Positions 1-10,072 of a stretch of DNA of 22,780 nucleotides are shown in pieces. Both the position numbers and the translations under genes were made by a program. Source of the stretch: Bordetella parapertussis (GTDB taxonomy: Bacteria > Pseudomonadota > Gammaproteobacteria > Burkholderiales > Burkholderiaceae_C); assembly GCA_945882755.1 (NCBI GenBank), contig CAMCWS010000029.1:1-22780 (forward strand). The letters run 5' to 3'. The notes beneath the pieces were generated by a model. It did no database searches. It had not been told where the DNA came from and was given only the letters and a program-made list of their open reading frames with translations. The stretch's first letter is position 1. Each line of letters opens with the position of its first letter.

Positions 1-243
1 TTGGACTTCGGTGCTTTGGTCAATCTGCTGCCCGGTAAAGACGGATTGCTGCACATCAGCCAAATCAGCCACGAGCGCATTGCCAAGGTCACCGACGTGT
101 TGGCTGAAGGTCAAATCGTGCGTGTGAAAGTGCTGGAAACTGATGAAAAGGGTCGCATCAAGCTGTCCATGAAAGCCTTACTGGACCACCCTGAAGCGCC
201 TCCTCATCAGTCACACGCTGACGAGCAACCTCACCAAGAGTAA
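1..243 (+). CDS. pnp: Polynucleotide phosphorylase, C-terminal fragment (S1 domain)
   Basis: This is the last 80 codons of a gene that begins before the window; the TTG at base 1 is an internal codon, not a start. The visible part is an S1-type RNA-binding domain, with the run [19 protein letters not shown] followed by [20 protein letters not shown], which is the usual C-terminal end of PNPase. A short acidic and His-rich tail ([12 protein letters not shown]) follows. PNPase is a phosphorolytic 3'-5' exoribonuclease in the cytoplasm and part of the RNA degradosome in many bacteria. The catalytic RNase PH domains and the KH domain lie outside the window. tpiA starts 4 bases after the stop. Other S1 proteins (RpsA, RNase E/G) are less likely because the domain is single, C-terminal and of the PNPase subtype. 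Confidence 0.9.
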   Translation: MDFGALVNLLPGKDGLLHISQISHERIAKVTDVLAEGQIVRVKVLETDEKGRIKLSMKALLDHPEAPPHQSHADEQPHQE

Positions 244-247
244 AAAC

Positions 248-994
248 ATGACGCGTAAATTGATTGTGGGCAATTGGAAGATGAATGGTAGCTTGGCTGC
301 CAATCACGATCTGCTGCACGCCATCAATGCTGGCTTGACTTCAAGTGCTTGCCAAGCAGTGGTTTGTATCCCTGCGCCTTACTTGGCGCAGGTGCAACAT
401 CTGTGTGCTTCCAGCCCCTTGCTTTGGGGGGCGCAGGACGTTTCTTCGTCTGACAGTGGCGCCTTTACAGGTGAGGTATCAGCAGCCATGTTGCGGGACT
501 TTGGTGTTCGCTATGCACTGGTAGGGCATTCTGAGCGCCGTCAGTACCATGGTGAAACCGACGAAGTTGTTGCGCTCAAGGCCCAACGCGCTTTGTCTGC
601 TGGCATCACGCCCATCGTTTGCGTGGGTGAAACACTTGCCCAGCGTGAAGCTGGGCAAACCGCTGAGGTCGTCAAGCGCCAGTTGGCTGCAGTGATTCAT
701 ACCAATGGACACTGCATCAGCGAGATTGTGGTGGCCTACGAACCGGTATGGGCCATCGGCACTGGCAAAACTGCCACGCCAGAGCAGGCCCAACAAGTGC
801 ATGCCATGCTTAGACACCAACTGCTAGCAGCCTCTGCGCATGCTGACAAGATTGCCATCTTGTATGGTGGCAGTATGAATGCCTCAAACGCTGCAAGCTT
901 GTTGTTACAACAAGATATTGATGGCGGTTTGGTGGGTGGCGCTTCCCTGAAAGCGGCTGATTTTTTATCGATTGTGGCTGCAGCCTCGCAGTAA
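248..994 (+). CDS. tpiA: Triose-phosphate isomerase
   Basis: Interconverts dihydroxyacetone phosphate and glyceraldehyde 3-phosphate in glycolysis and gluconeogenesis; a cytoplasmic TIM barrel. The 248-residue length is normal for the family. The N-terminal motif GNWKMN gives substrate-binding N9 and K11. The catalytic histidine is H94 in GHSERR, and the catalytic glutamate is E165 in [11 protein letters not shown], just before the flexible loop 6. The phosphate-binding glycines appear in YGGSM (about 206-210) and GLVGGASL (about 227-234). The ATG lies 4 bases after the pnp stop, so it is probably transcribed with pnp; secG follows after 16 bases. No key residue is missing. Confidence 0.97.
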   Translation: MTRKLIVGNWKMNGSLAANHDLLHAINAGLTSSACQAVVCIPAPYLAQVQHLCASSPLLWGAQDVSSSDSGAFTGEVSAAMLRDFGVRYALVGHSERRQYHGETDEVVALKAQRALSAGITPIVCVGETLAQREAGQTAEVVKRQLAAVIHTNGHCISEIVVAYEPVWAIGTGKTATPEQAQQVHAMLRHQLLAASAHADKIAILYGGSMNASNAASLLLQQDIDGGLVGGASLKAADFLSIVAAASQ

Positions 995-1010
995 CTGATT
1001 TGGAGTTTTG

Positions 1011-1427
1011 ATGAGCACACTACTGAACTTGTTAATGGTTGTTCAAATTTTGTCTGCGCTTGGCATGATAGGTTTGATATTGGTGCAACACGGCAAGGGC
1101 GCGGACATGGGTGCGGCTTTTGGCAGCGGTACATCAGGCAGTTTGTTTGGCGCCAGTGGCGGTGCCAATTTTCTTTCACGCACCACAGCCGTTTTAGCTG
1201 CGGTATTTTTTGTGTGTACTTTGGCGCAAGCTTATTTTGGTAATTTACGTACCGCACCTACCTCCGAAGGTAGCGTGTTAGAGCGTGCTAAGCCAGTGAC
1301 ACCCACCGCAGCAGACCAAGTACCTGGTGCTGTAACGCCGTCTCCAGCTCCCAGCCCCTCAGCCCCAAGTTCTGTGCCTGCGCCTGCTGCCGACGGTTCT
1401 CCTGCGTCTCAAATTCCAGGGAAATGA
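1011..1427 (+). CDS. secG: Preprotein translocase subunit SecG
   Basis: Small membrane subunit of the SecYEG channel that exports unfolded proteins across the inner membrane. The 138-residue protein has a first hydrophobic helix (about residues 2-22), the conserved cytoplasmic loop QHGKGADMGAAFGSG followed by GSLFGASGGANFLSRTTA, and a second helix (about 58-76). The tail is rich in Pro, Ala and Ser, as often in betaproteobacterial SecG. I chose the ATG at 1011 because TGGAG (1001-1005) sits 5 bases upstream; an in-frame TTG at 1008 is possible but less well spaced. The gene lies between tpiA and tRNA-Leu, a known arrangement in Burkholderiales. Confidence 0.95.
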   Translation: MSTLLNLLMVVQILSALGMIGLILVQHGKGADMGAAFGSGTSGSLFGASGGANFLSRTTAVLAAVFFVCTLAQAYFGNLRTAPTSEGSVLERAKPVTPTAADQVPGAVTPSPAPSPSAPSSVPAPAADGSPASQIPGK

Positions 1428-1504
1428 TCTTTTCGTCATTAGATATTGATACTTGTCACAGGGGAAAAAGACCTGTTTCGGGTTAAGATAATCGGCTTTT
1501 AGAG

Positions 1505-1524
1505 CCTGTCGCGAAAGCGGTAGG
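1505..1524 (+). other. RNA hairpin with GAAA tetraloop between secG and tRNA-Leu
   Basis: The sequence CCTGTCGC-GAAA-GCGGTAGG can fold into an uninterrupted 8-pair stem (two G-U pairs) closed by a GNRA-type GAAA loop. No T tract follows, so it does not look like a classical terminator. It sits 19 bases before the tRNA and could be a leader or processing structure. The rest of the 1428-1543 gap contains no gene that I can support. It has an AT-rich GATAAT at 1487-1492 that could be a -10 box, but no convincing -35 at the right distance. Confidence 0.35.
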
Positions 1525-1543
1525 GCGATAAAAAATAAGTCAT

Positions 1544-1628
1544 GCCGTCGTGGTGAAATTGGTAGACACGCTATCTTGAGGGGGTAGTGGCGAAAGCTGT
1601 GCGAGTTCGAGTCTCGCCGACGGCACCA
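1544..1628 (+). tRNA. tRNA-Leu (anticodon GAG)
   Basis: An 85-base class II tRNA including an encoded CCA (1626-1628). The acceptor arms GCCGTCG (1544-1550) and CGACGGC (1618-1624) pair perfectly. The anticodon stem CTATC/GGTAG encloses TTGAGGG, with anticodon GAG at 1578-1580, reading CUC and CUU leucine codons. The extended variable arm is 1588-1600, and the T arm GCGAG-TTCGAGT-CTCGC spans 1601-1617. The D region GGTGAAATTGGTAGAC is typical of bacterial tRNA-Leu. It lies between secG and nuoA on the same strand and could share their transcript. Confidence 0.96.
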
Positions 1629-1629
1629 T

Positions 1630-1665
1630 CTCCAGCATGTTGTCTTGCCGGAGTCAGACATTTTT
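1630..1665 (+). terminator. Possible terminator or attenuator between tRNA-Leu and nuoA
   Basis: CTCC-A-GCA (1630-1637) can pair with TGC-C-GGAG (1646-1653) around an 8-base loop, with one A/C mismatch. A run of five T follows at 1661-1665, itself inside a small GACA-TTTT-TGTC repeat (1657-1668). The stem is short and the T tract is 7 bases from it, so termination would be partial at best. It may instead separate tRNA 3' processing from the nuo message. Confidence 0.3.
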
Positions 1666-1702
1666 GTCAATCTAGCTTCCAAAGCTGCAACCTGAGATTT
1701 AA

Positions 1703-2062
1703 ATGAGTCTAGAGCAGTATTTGCCAGTCATGTTATTCATCCTCGTTGGCCTGTTGGTCGGCGTAGCGCCGCAGGCCATTGGTTATTTTTTAGGTCCGCA
1801 ACGTCCTGATGCGGCCAAAAATTCCCCCTACGAGTGTGGCTTTGAAGCTTTTGATGACGCTCGAAGTAAATTCGATGTACGTTACTACTTGGTGGCGATT
1901 CTTTTTATCCTTTTCGATTTAGAGATCGCTTTTCTTTTTCCATGGGCGGCATCGCTGAAAGAAATTGGAACCACAGGTTTTGTAGCGATGATGATTTTTC
2001 TGGCTATTCTTGTCGTGGGCTTTGTCTACGAATGGAAAAAAGGCGCCCTCGATTGGGAATAA
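1703..2062 (+). CDS. nuoA: NADH-quinone oxidoreductase subunit A
   Basis: Membrane-arm subunit of respiratory complex I, located at the junction with the peripheral arm. The 119-residue protein has three hydrophobic helices (about 7-29, 62-82 and 87-108). The conserved cytoplasmic loop carries [20 protein letters not shown], followed by [20 protein letters not shown], which is diagnostic of NuoA/ND3. The ATG at 1703 has only a weak TGAGA about 6 bases upstream. It is the first gene of the complete nuo operon; nuoB begins 3 bases after its stop. Confidence 0.97.
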   Translation: MSLEQYLPVMLFILVGLLVGVAPQAIGYFLGPQRPDAAKNSPYECGFEAFDDARSKFDVRYYLVAILFILFDLEIAFLFPWAASLKEIGTTGFVAMMIFLAILVVGFVYEWKKGALDWE

Positions 2063-2065
2063 CTT

Positions 2066-2545
2066 ATGTCACTTGAAGGCGTTTTCTCTGAAGGCTTCAT
2101 CACCACCTCGTATGACTCGGTGGTGAATTGGGCAAAGACTGGTTCACTTTGGCCCATGACCTTTGGCCTGGCTTGTTGCGCTGTTGAAATGATGCATGCA
2201 GGTGCTGCTCGCTATGACATCGATCGTTTTGGCATGTTGTTTCGCCCCAGTCCTCGCCAATCTGATTTGATGATTGTTGCGGGTACCCTTTGCAACAAGA
2301 TGGCACCCGCCTTGCGCAAGGTGTACGACCAAATGAGTGAGCCTCGCTGGGTGCTTTCCATGGGTTCTTGCGCCAATGGCGGTGGCTATTACCACTACAG
2401 TTATTCTGTTGTCAGGGGATGCGACCGCATTGTGCCTGTCGATGTGTATGTGCCGGGTTGCCCTCCCACGGCTGAAGCATTGCTCTACGGCATCTTGCAG
2501 TTGCAAAACAAGATTCGCCGTGAAAACACCATTGCCCGTGGATAG
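2066..2545 (+). CDS. nuoB: NADH-quinone oxidoreductase subunit B
   Basis: Connecting-arm subunit holding cluster N2, the last iron-sulfur centre before ubiquinone. The 159-residue protein shows the four expected cysteine ligands: the tandem pair C37-C38 in [10 protein letters not shown]102 in MGSCANGGG, and C132 in [19 protein letters not shown] and RPSPRQSD are typical of the family. Start and stop fit tightly between nuoA and nuoC (3- and 6-base gaps). Confidence 0.98.
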   Translation: MSLEGVFSEGFITTSYDSVVNWAKTGSLWPMTFGLACCAVEMMHAGAARYDIDRFGMLFRPSPRQSDLMIVAGTLCNKMAPALRKVYDQMSEPRWVLSMGSCANGGGYYHYSYSVVRGCDRIVPVDVYVPGCPPTAEALLYGILQLQNKIRRENTIARG

Positions 2546-2551
2546 CAGCCC

Positions 2552-3169
2552 ATGGCCTTGACTGTTTCAATCACCCAACTTGAAGACACTTTACGCAAGG
2601 TGTTTGCAGATCATTCACCAGACATTCGCATTGCGCTAGGTGAAATCACGATGACGGTCGCAGCCAAAGACTATGCAGAAATTGCCCATACTCTGCGCGA
2701 CCATGCAGACTTGGCTTTTGAGCAACTGATTGATTTGTGCGGCGTCGATTACTCAGATTACAAAAACTCTGCGCCCTCGGCGTTCACGGAATTACCTCGT
2801 TATGCAGTGATCAGCCATTTGCTTTCATTGACACACAATTGGCGTTTGCGTCTGCGTGTATTCGCCACAGATGACGATATGCCGATTCTTCCCTCTCTCA
2901 CAGAGTTATGGAATTGCGCCAATTGGTACGAACGTGAAGCTTTCGATCTGTTTGGTATTTTGTTTGAAGGGCATTTGGATTTGCGACGCATCCTCACTGA
3001 CTATGGATTTATTGGACACCCTTTCCGTAAAGATTTCCCAACGTCTGGTCATGTCGAAATGCGTTACGACGCAGAGCAAAAGCGTGTGATTTACCAACCC
3101 GTCACCATAGAGCCCAGAGAAATCACGCCTCGCATTGTTCGAGAAGACAACTACGGCGGCTTGCACTGA
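2552..3169 (+). CDS. nuoC: NADH-quinone oxidoreductase subunit C
   Basis: Peripheral-arm subunit of about 30 kDa class without cofactors that packs against NuoD. The 205-residue protein carries the family signature near its C-terminal half, [13 protein letters not shown], followed by [21 protein letters not shown]. It is a stand-alone NuoC and not the NuoCD fusion found in Escherichia coli. It ends in EDNYGGLH, usual for proteobacterial NuoC. No strong Shine-Dalgarno precedes the ATG, so expression probably relies on coupling with nuoB. Confidence 0.97.
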   Translation: MALTVSITQLEDTLRKVFADHSPDIRIALGEITMTVAAKDYAEIAHTLRDHADLAFEQLIDLCGVDYSDYKNSAPSAFTELPRYAVISHLLSLTHNWRLRLRVFATDDDMPILPSLTELWNCANWYEREAFDLFGILFEGHLDLRRILTDYGFIGHPFRKDFPTSGHVEMRYDAEQKRVIYQPVTIEPREITPRIVREDNYGGLH

Positions 3170-3182
3170 TCGCATATCGCAT

Positions 3183-4436
3183 ATGGCTGACATTAAAAAC
3201 TATACATTGAACCTTGGGCCACAGCACCCCGCAGCCCACGGCGTTTTGCGTTTGGTTCTTGAGCTCGATGGCGAGGTGGTGCAGCGTGCTGATCCGCACA
3301 TTGGCTTGCTGCACCGCGCAACTGAAAAATTGGCTGAAAGCAAAACCTATATTCAAGCTTTGCCCTATATGGACAGACTCGACTATGTGTCGATGATGTG
3401 CAATGAGCATGCGTATTGCTTGGCGATTGAAAAGCTCATGGGTTTGGAAGTACCTGTTCGCGCCCAATACATACGCGTCATGTTCTCTGAAATCACCCGC
3501 ATGCTGAACCATTTGATGTGGTTAGGTGCGCATGGCTTCGATTGCGGCGCAATGAATATTCTGATTTACTGTTTCCGTGAGCGTGAAGACCTGTTTGACA
3601 TGTATGAGGCCGTATCGGGTGCCCGCATGCATGCCGCTTATTTCCGACCTGGTGGTGTGTACCGTGATTTGCCTGACGCCATGCCGCAGTACCAAGTCAA
3701 CAAAATCAAAAATGCCAGAGCGATTGCGCAGTTGAATGAAAACCGCCAAGGCTCTTTGCTGGATTTCATTGAAGACTTTACAAAACGCTTCCCCAAATAC
3801 GTTGATGAATACGAAACGCTGTTGACCGACAACCGTATTTGGAAGCAGCGTACCGTGGGCATTGGCGTGGTCACACCTGAGAGAGCCAAAAACCTTGGCT
3901 TCACCGGACCTATGTTGCGCGGTTCTGGCGTTGCTTGGGATTTACGTAAACACCAGCCCTACGATGTTTACGACCAAATGGATTTTGATATCCCTGTTGG
4001 CAAAACCGGTGACTGTTATGACCGGTATTTGATTCGTGTCGAGGAATTGCGCCAATCCAATCGCATCATTGCGCAATGTGTGAAATGGCTTCGCAGCAAC
4101 CCCGGCCCTGTCATCACCGACAACCACAAAGTGGCACCTCCTAGCCGCGAAGACATGAAGTCCAGCATGGAGGAGTTGATTCACCATTTCAAACTCTTCA
4201 CCGAAGGCTTTCATGTTCCCGAAGGCGAGGCTTATGCGGCGGTAGAGCATCCCAAAGGTGAGTTCGGTATTTACTTGGTCAGCGATGGCGCCAACAAACC
4301 CTATCGTCTCAAAATCAGAGCCCCGGGCTTTGCACATCTCTCAGCCATGGACGAAATGACGCGGGGACATATGATTTCAGATACCGTCGCCATCATTGGC
4401 ACCTTGGATATTGTGTTTGGTGAGATTGACCGATGA
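3183..4436 (+). CDS. nuoD: NADH-quinone oxidoreductase subunit D
   Basis: The 49 kDa-type subunit that forms the quinone pocket with NuoB. The 417-residue product begins [20 protein letters not shown], a classic NuoD N-terminus; the [11 protein letters not shown] loop carries the quinone-head histidine region. [10 protein letters not shown] and the C-terminal DIVFGEIDR are also typical. An upstream in-frame start at 3135 exists but would overlap nuoC by 35 bases and add non-conserved residues, so I use the ATG at 3183, although no clear Shine-Dalgarno precedes it. The stop overlaps the nuoE start as ATGA. Confidence 0.97.
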   Translation: MADIKNYTLNLGPQHPAAHGVLRLVLELDGEVVQRADPHIGLLHRATEKLAESKTYIQALPYMDRLDYVSMMCNEHAYCLAIEKLMGLEVPVRAQYIRVMFSEITRMLNHLMWLGAHGFDCGAMNILIYCFREREDLFDMYEAVSGARMHAAYFRPGGVYRDLPDAMPQYQVNKIKNARAIAQLNENRQGSLLDFIEDFTKRFPKYVDEYETLLTDNRIWKQRTVGIGVVTPERAKNLGFTGPMLRGSGVAWDLRKHQPYDVYDQMDFDIPVGKTGDCYDRYLIRVEELRQSNRIIAQCVKWLRSNPGPVITDNHKVAPPSREDMKSSMEELIHHFKLFTEGFHVPEGEAYAAVEHPKGEFGIYLVSDGANKPYRLKIRAPGFAHLSAMDEMTRGHMISDTVAIIGTLDIVFGEIDR

Positions 4437-4963
4437 ACAGCAGACATATGCCCATCATTGAAGCCCAGACTTTTTCTGCTGAGGTGCTGGCGCGTTTCGA
4501 TAAAGAGCTCGCCAAATACCCTGCAGACCAAAAACAGTCTGCTGTGATTGCTTGTTTGTCCATCGTGCAACAAGTGCATGGCCACGTTAGCCCTGAAGGT
4601 GAAAAAGGCGTGGCGCAGTATTTGGGCATGCCGGTAATGGCTGTGCATGAGGTCAGCACCTTCTACAACATGTTCAATTTGAAGCCAGTGGGGCGCTTCA
4701 AAATCAATGTGTGTACCAATTTGCCGTGCCAGTTGCGCGGCGGCCAAAAAGCGATTCATCACTTGTGTGAAAAACTTCAAGTTGAAGTGGGTGGCACAAC
4801 GACCGATGGTTTGTTCACACTTCAGCCAGGGGAATGCATGGGCGCTTGTGCTGATGCCCCCGTTTTACTGGTCAATGACCGATCCATGTGCAGTTTTATG
4901 AGCGATGACAAGCTTGACCAAATGATTGATGGTTTGCGTGCCGTAGCAAAGGAGCAGTCATGA
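4433..4963 (+). CDS. nuoE: NADH-quinone oxidoreductase subunit E
   Basis: The 24 kDa-type subunit of the NADH dehydrogenase module, holding the 2Fe-2S cluster N1a. The 176-residue protein has the four ligands C94 and C99 ([11 protein letters not shown]) and C135 and C139 (CMGACADAP). The N-terminal helical part has the usual [10 protein letters not shown] and EVSTFYNMF motifs. I use the ATG at 4433, which overlaps the nuoD stop and has GGTGAG (4419-4424) 8 bases upstream. The in-frame ATG at 4448 is an alternative that would remove five residues. Confidence 0.96.
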   Translation: MNSRHMPIIEAQTFSAEVLARFDKELAKYPADQKQSAVIACLSIVQQVHGHVSPEGEKGVAQYLGMPVMAVHEVSTFYNMFNLKPVGRFKINVCTNLPCQLRGGQKAIHHLCEKLQVEVGGTTTDGLFTLQPGECMGACADAPVLLVNDRSMCSFMSDDKLDQMIDGLRAVAKEQS

Positions 4964-6312
4964 ACTTAGATCAAGTTTTAGCCCAGTTCCAATCTTCGGG
5001 TGCGCAATCCTGTTTTCACGGCAGACATTTAGAACCCCAAATTTATGCTGGCTTGGATGGAAAAAACTGGCGTTTGAAAGACTACGAAGCGCGTGGTGGT
5101 TACCAAGCTTTACGAACCATTTTGGGTATACATGGCGCTGAAGCTATGACCCAAGACCAAGTCATTGCCACTATGAAGGAATCTGGTTTGCGTGGGCGCG
5201 GCGGTGCAGGTTTTCCTACGGGCTTGAAGTGGAGTTTCATGCCGCGTCAGTTTCCAGGGCAAAAATACCTTGTGTGTAACTCTGACGAAGGTGAGCCCGG
5301 CACTTGCAAAGACAGGGACATCCTAGAGTTCAATCCGCATATCGTTATTGAGGGTATGGCTATTGCAGCTTATGCCATGGGTATCTCGGTGGGTTACAAC
5401 TACATCCATGGTGAAATTTTCCAAACCTACGACCGGTTTGAAGAAGCCTTGGAAGAGGCGCGTGCTGCGGGTTACTTGGGTGACAGGATCATGGGCAGTG
5501 CATTCAATTTTCAGTTACATGCAGCCCATGGTTTCGGTGCTTACATTTGCGGTGAAGAGACCGCCTTGCTGGAGTCTTTGGAAGGCAAAAAAGGCCAACC
5601 GCGCTTTAAGCCACCTTTTCCTGCCAGCTTTGGTGTTTATGGCAAACCCACCACCATCAACAACACCGAAACGTTTGCTGCTGTTCCTTGGATCATCCGC
5701 AATGGTGGCCCAGCCTATTTGGCCTGCGGCAAACCCAATAACGGCGGCACCAAGATTTTTTCTGTCAGCGGTGACGTAGAACTCCCCGGCAACTATGAAG
5801 TCCCCATGGGGACTTCTTTTGCAAAATTGCTTGAACTCGCGGGGGGTGTACGTGGCGGTCGACAACTCAAAGCGGTGATTCCAGGCGGTTCCTCTGCGCC
5901 TGTGTTGCCTGCTTCCATCATGATGGACACCACCATGGACTATGACGCGATTGCCAAGGCTGGCTCTATGCTCGGCTCAGGTGCGGTCATTGTGATGGAC
6001 GACACCCGCTGCATGGTCAAGAGTTTGCAGCGCTTGTCGGCGTTTTACATGCACGAGTCTTGCGGGCAATGCACGCCTTGCCGTGAAGGCACAGGTTGGC
6101 TGTGGCGCATTGTTGATCGTCTAGAGAGCGGTCAAGGCAAAGCTTCCGATATGGACTTGCTCGATAGCGTTGCCGAAAACATCATGGGCAGAACGATTTG
6201 TGCGTTGGGAGATGCTGCAGCCATGCCTGTTCGCGGCATGCTCAAGCACTTCCGCCCAGAATTTGAACACCACATCACGCACAAGACCTGTATGGTCTCT
6301 GCGTACATTTAA
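4960..6312 (+). CDS. nuoF: NADH-quinone oxidoreductase subunit F
   Basis: The 51 kDa-type subunit that binds NADH and FMN and starts electron flow. The 450-residue protein has the glycine-rich nucleotide loop [16 protein letters not shown] (about 77-91), an acidic NADH/FMN segment [15 protein letters not shown] (106-120), and the ligands of 4Fe-4S cluster N3 at C368, C371, C374 ([14 protein letters not shown]) and C414. A strong AAAGGAG (4948-4954) lies inside the end of nuoE, and the start overlaps the nuoE stop as ATGA. Confidence 0.98.
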   Translation: MNLDQVLAQFQSSGAQSCFHGRHLEPQIYAGLDGKNWRLKDYEARGGYQALRTILGIHGAEAMTQDQVIATMKESGLRGRGGAGFPTGLKWSFMPRQFPGQKYLVCNSDEGEPGTCKDRDILEFNPHIVIEGMAIAAYAMGISVGYNYIHGEIFQTYDRFEEALEEARAAGYLGDRIMGSAFNFQLHAAHGFGAYICGEETALLESLEGKKGQPRFKPPFPASFGVYGKPTTINNTETFAAVPWIIRNGGPAYLACGKPNNGGTKIFSVSGDVELPGNYEVPMGTSFAKLLELAGGVRGGRQLKAVIPGGSSAPVLPASIMMDTTMDYDAIAKAGSMLGSGAVIVMDDTRCMVKSLQRLSAFYMHESCGQCTPCREGTGWLWRIVDRLESGQGKASDMDLLDSVAENIMGRTICALGDAAAMPVRGMLKHFRPEFEHHITHKTCMVSAYI

Positions 6313-6326
6313 GCGCGACACAGACC

Positions 6327-8441
6327 ATGGTTGAACTTCAAATCGACGGCAAGACAGTGCAAGTCACCGAAGGTAGTGTGGTGATTCAAGCTGCCGAACA
6401 AGCAGGCACGTTCATCCCGCATTTTTGCTATCACAAGAAACTCAGCATTGCGGCCAACTGCCGCATGTGTTTGGTCGATATCGAAAAAGCCCCCAAGCCC
6501 ATGCCAGCTTGTGCAACGCCTGTGACGCAAGGCATGGTCGTGCATACCAAGTCTGAGCGTGCCATCAAGGCGCAAAAGTCGGTCATGGAGTTTTTACTGA
6601 TCAACCACCCGCTGGACTGTCCAATTTGCGATCAAGGTGGCGAGTGTCAGTTGCAAGACTTGGCGGTGGGTTATGGCGGCAGTGCTTCGCGCTATGACGA
6701 AGAAAAGCGTGTGGTGTTCCACAAAGATGTGGGACCGCTCATCAGCATGGAAGAGATGAGTCGCTGCATCCATTGCACACGTTGTGTTCGTTTTGGACAA
6801 GAAATTGCTGGCAGCATGGAGCTGGGCATGTCGCACCGCGGTGAGCACTCCGAGATTGAAACCTTTGTGGGTGAAACAGTCGACTCCGAACTCTCAGGCA
6901 ATATGATTGACATTTGCCCTGTGGGTGCATTGACCAGCAAACCATTTCGCTACCAAGCGCGTACCTGGGAGTTGGGGCGACGTAAATCTATCAGTCCGCA
7001 CGACGCCACGGGTGCCAACTTGATCATGCAAGTCAAAAACCATCAGGTTCTGCGTGTGGTTCCATTTGAAAATGAAGAAGTCAATGAGTGCTGGATTGCC
7101 GACCGCGACCGCTACAGCTATGAAGCGCTCAATGGCCCGGATCGCTTAACCCAACCCATGATCAAGCAAGGCGGCGAGTGGCAAACCGTGGATTGGCAAG
7201 TGGCTTTGGAATATGTCGCCAATGGTTTGAATGCTATCAAGGCTGACCACGGCGCTGCTGCTATTGGCTGTTTGGCCAGTCCACACAGCACCTTGGAAGA
7301 GTTGTATTTGGCTGGTAAATTGCTGCGTGGTCTGGGCAGTGACAACATCGATTCACGTTTGCGTGCAGCCGATTTCCACCATGACGGTCATGTCAGGTGG
7401 TTGGGTACCAGCGTCGCATCTCTTTCTCAGTTGCAAAGAGCTTGGGTGATTGGCAGTGACGTTCGCAAAGACCAGCCTTTGTTGGCACTGCGTCTGCGCC
7501 ATGCTGCTCGCCATGGTGCTCAAGTCCATGCTTTGACTGGCACAACCCCAGACTGGGCTATGCCTTTGGCGCAAATGCAGGTGTTGCCGGCCTCGGATTG
7601 GCTGCAAGCCATGGCCGATGTGGCTGCTGTGGTGGCTCAGCACACTGGCATGGCTTCACCTGTCTCGGGCAATGCCCAATCTCCCGTTGCGATCGCCATT
7701 GCCTCTTCCCTTTTATCAGGCGAACGCAAAGCCATTTTGTTGGGCAACGCAGTGGCCCATCATGCACATTGCGCTGCTTTGCTGACGCTAGCCAATTGGC
7801 TTGCCAAGAACACAGTTGCTACTGTGGGTTTTTTGGGTGAGGCCGCCAACACGGTGGGCGCACAAGTTGCTGGTGCTTTGCCTCTGAATGGTGGCCTGAA
7901 CGTCCAAGCCATGTTGCATGCTCCACAAGTTAAAGCAATGGTATTGCTCAACACCGAGCCTGCTCATGACTGCGCCCAGGCGCTAGAAGCTTTGAATTCC
8001 TTGGCGACCAAAGACATGGTGATTACCTTGTCGCCGTTCAAAGCCAACATGGAAATCAGCGACGTGCTGTTGCCTATTTCACCATTCTCTGAGACAGCAG
8101 GCACTTTCATCAACACAGAGGGCCGGGCGCAAAGTTTTCATGGCGTGGTTCGTCCTTTGGGAGACACGCGTCCAGCTTGGAAGGTGTTGCGTGTTTTGGC
8201 CAATATGTTGGGCGTGAGTGGTTTTGACTACGACACTGTCGAGCAAATCCGCGCGGATGTTTTGTTGCCGAACTGGTCTTCGCGTCTGAGCAATGCATGC
8301 GACCAAGCCATGACCCAGTTGCCCGTGATGGCCCATGAACCCGTAACAGCGCATATTTACCAGTTGGATGGCTTGGTCCGCCGTTCACCCTCGCTGCAAC
8401 AAACTGCAGATGCACAAGCGAAGGAAGCCACCCATGTCTGA
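6327..8441 (+). CDS. nuoG: NADH-quinone oxidoreductase subunit G
   Basis: The 75 kDa-type subunit carrying a chain of iron-sulfur clusters between NuoF and NuoI. The 704-residue protein shows, in order, 2Fe-2S N1b (C34, C45, C48, C62), N5 with its histidine ligand (H94, C98, C101, C107 in [14 protein letters not shown]) and N4 (C147, C150, C153, C197). The following molybdopterin-oxidoreductase-like domain (about 220-690) has no CxxC motif where E. coli-type NuoG holds N7, so that cluster is absent here. It starts 14 bases after nuoF and overlaps nuoH by 8 bases. Confidence 0.97.
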   Translation: MVELQIDGKTVQVTEGSVVIQAAEQAGTFIPHFCYHKKLSIAANCRMCLVDIEKAPKPMPACATPVTQGMVVHTKSERAIKAQKSVMEFLLINHPLDCPICDQGGECQLQDLAVGYGGSASRYDEEKRVVFHKDVGPLISMEEMSRCIHCTRCVRFGQEIAGSMELGMSHRGEHSEIETFVGETVDSELSGNMIDICPVGALTSKPFRYQARTWELGRRKSISPHDATGANLIMQVKNHQVLRVVPFENEEVNECWIADRDRYSYEALNGPDRLTQPMIKQGGEWQTVDWQVALEYVANGLNAIKADHGAAAIGCLASPHSTLEELYLAGKLLRGLGSDNIDSRLRAADFHHDGHVRWLGTSVASLSQLQRAWVIGSDVRKDQPLLALRLRHAARHGAQVHALTGTTPDWAMPLAQMQVLPASDWLQAMADVAAVVAQHTGMASPVSGNAQSPVAIAIASSLLSGERKAILLGNAVAHHAHCAALLTLANWLAKNTVATVGFLGEAANTVGAQVAGALPLNGGLNVQAMLHAPQVKAMVLLNTEPAHDCAQALEALNSLATKDMVITLSPFKANMEISDVLLPISPFSETAGTFINTEGRAQSFHGVVRPLGDTRPAWKVLRVLANMLGVSGFDYDTVEQIRADVLLPNWSSRLSNACDQAMTQLPVMAHEPVTAHIYQLDGLVRRSPSLQQTADAQAKEATHV

Positions 8442-9516
8442 ATGGCTTTACCAAACAGGTTTTGCGCTGATGGGTGCCGCTTGGTGGCAGACCATGGCTT
8501 GGCCCGTGCTTTGGATATTGCTCAAGATTGTGGCCGTGGTGTTGCCTTTGCTGTTGTGTGTTGCTTATTTAACGCTTTGGGAGCGAAAGGCCATTGGCTT
8601 TACCCAAATTCGCTTTGGCCCCAATCGCGTGGGACCCTTGGGACTTTTGCAACCTATTGCAGACGCACTGAAGGTATTTACCAAAGAAATCATTCAACCG
8701 ACACAGGCCAGCAAAGGTTTGTTTTTCATGGGGCCCGTGATGACCATGATGCCTGTCCTGGCTGCATGGGCGGTGATCCCTTTTGGCCCTGAAGTGGCTT
8801 TGGCCAACATCAACGCAGGCTTGCTTTTTTTAATGGCCATCACTTCTTTAGAGGTCTACGGCATCATCATTGCCGGTTGGGCCTCCAACTCCAAGTACGC
8901 GTTATTGGGTGCATTGCGAGCCTCAGCCCAAATGGTCAGTTACGAGATCGCCATGGGCTTTGCCTTGGTCGTGGTGTTGATGGTGTCGGGCAGTTTGAAC
9001 CTGACGGACATCGTGATGGGTCAAGGCAAAGGCATGTTTGCAGACATGGGTTTGACTTTCTTGTCTTGGAATTGGTTACCTTTGCTGCCCATTTTCTTGG
9101 TCTACTTTATTTCCAGTTTGGCTGAGACCAACCGCCATCCTTTTGATGTGGTCGAGGGCGAATCCGAGATCGTGGCGGGCCACATGATCGAATACTCCGG
9201 CATGTCGTTTGCCTTGTTCTTCCTTGGCGAATACGCCAATATGATTTTGGTATCCACCATTGCGGTGCTGCTGTTTCTGGGCGGTTGGTTGCCACCCGTC
9301 GACAGCGCATGGTTGACTTGGATTCCCGGTTGGATATGGTTGGGTTTGAAAACCTTTGTGGTGGTGACCATGTTCTTGTGGGTGAGGGCGACCTTCCCAC
9401 GTTTTCGCTACGACCAAATCATGCGCTTGGGCTGGAAAATCTTTATCCCCATCACTTTGGTGTGGTTGGTAGTTGTTGGTATTTGGATGCAAACACCATG
9501 GAATATTTGGTCATGA
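8434..9516 (+). CDS. nuoH: NADH-quinone oxidoreductase subunit H
   Basis: Membrane subunit (ND1 type) that lines the quinone entry channel. The 360-residue protein is highly hydrophobic, with about eight helices. It has the conserved segments [19 protein letters not shown] and [20 protein letters not shown], the latter forming the quinone-site loop, and [13 protein letters not shown] near the C-terminus. The ATG at 8434 (MSEWLYQTG) has AAGGAAG at 8421-8427 and overlaps the end of nuoG by 8 bases. A longer in-frame reading from 8368 lies wholly inside nuoG and is not used. Confidence 0.97.
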   Translation: MSEWLYQTGFALMGAAWWQTMAWPVLWILLKIVAVVLPLLLCVAYLTLWERKAIGFTQIRFGPNRVGPLGLLQPIADALKVFTKEIIQPTQASKGLFFMGPVMTMMPVLAAWAVIPFGPEVALANINAGLLFLMAITSLEVYGIIIAGWASNSKYALLGALRASAQMVSYEIAMGFALVVVLMVSGSLNLTDIVMGQGKGMFADMGLTFLSWNWLPLLPIFLVYFISSLAETNRHPFDVVEGESEIVAGHMIEYSGMSFALFFLGEYANMILVSTIAVLLFLGGWLPPVDSAWLTWIPGWIWLGLKTFVVVTMFLWVRATFPRFRYDQIMRLGWKIFIPITLVWLVVVGIWMQTPWNIWS

Positions 9517-9529
9517 AGCGGAGCCTCAA

Positions 9530-10051
9530 ATGACAACGCTTGATTCAAGCACCTACCGTGCAGCTTTTTCTTGGAAAGACTTCTTCTCCAGTTTCTTGCT
9601 GTTGGAGATGTTCAAAGGCATGGCCATTACCGGCAAATACATGTTTGCCAAGAAGATCACGGTGCAGTTTCCCGAAGAAAAAACCCCACTGAGTCCGCGG
9701 TTCAGAGGTCTGCACGCTTTGCGCAGGTATGACAACGGTGAAGAGCGTTGCATTGCTTGCAAGCTGTGTGAGGCGGTGTGCCCTGCCATGGCCATCACCA
9801 TTGAGTCGGATGTCCGCGAAGATGGTTCTAGGCGCACATCTCGCTATGACATCGATTTAACCAAATGTATTTTTTGCGGTTTTTGCGAAGAAAGCTGCCC
9901 TGTCGACTCCATTGTCGAGACCCATATATTCGAGTACCACGGCGAAAAGCGCGGCGACTTGTATTTCACTAAAGAGATGTTGCTCGCTGTTGGCGACAGG
10001 TATGAGCCACAAATTGCGGCAAGCAAGGCAGCTGACGCCAAATACCGCTGA
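9530..10051 (+). CDS. nuoI: NADH-quinone oxidoreductase subunit I
   Basis: Ferredoxin-like subunit of 173 residues with clusters N6a and N6b, passing electrons from NuoG to NuoB. The two 8-iron ferredoxin motifs are C74/C77/C80/C84 ([12 protein letters not shown]) and C113/C116/C119/C123 ([12 protein letters not shown]). The N-terminus has an amphipathic helix that contacts the membrane arm. The ATG at 9530 has GCGGAG (9518-9523) upstream. An earlier in-frame start at 9473 lies inside nuoH and adds non-conserved residues. Confidence 0.97.
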   Translation: MTTLDSSTYRAAFSWKDFFSSFLLLEMFKGMAITGKYMFAKKITVQFPEEKTPLSPRFRGLHALRRYDNGEERCIACKLCEAVCPAMAITIESDVREDGSRRTSRYDIDLTKCIFCGFCEESCPVDSIVETHIFEYHGEKRGDLYFTKEMLLAVGDRYEPQIAASKAADAKYR

Positions 10052-10072
10052 CCACAGGACACCTGAATTCCC

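Noticed and set aside
1470..1492. Promoter for tRNA-Leu/nuo using GATAAT at 1487-1492
   Set aside because: No -35-like hexamer at 16-19 bases; TTGTCA at 1453-1458 is 28 bases away.
3135..3182. Upstream in-frame extension of nuoD (and similar extensions of nuoH from 8368 and nuoI from 9473)
   Set aside because: The added residues lie inside the preceding gene and are not part of the conserved N-termini; better starts exist at 3183, 8434 and 9530.
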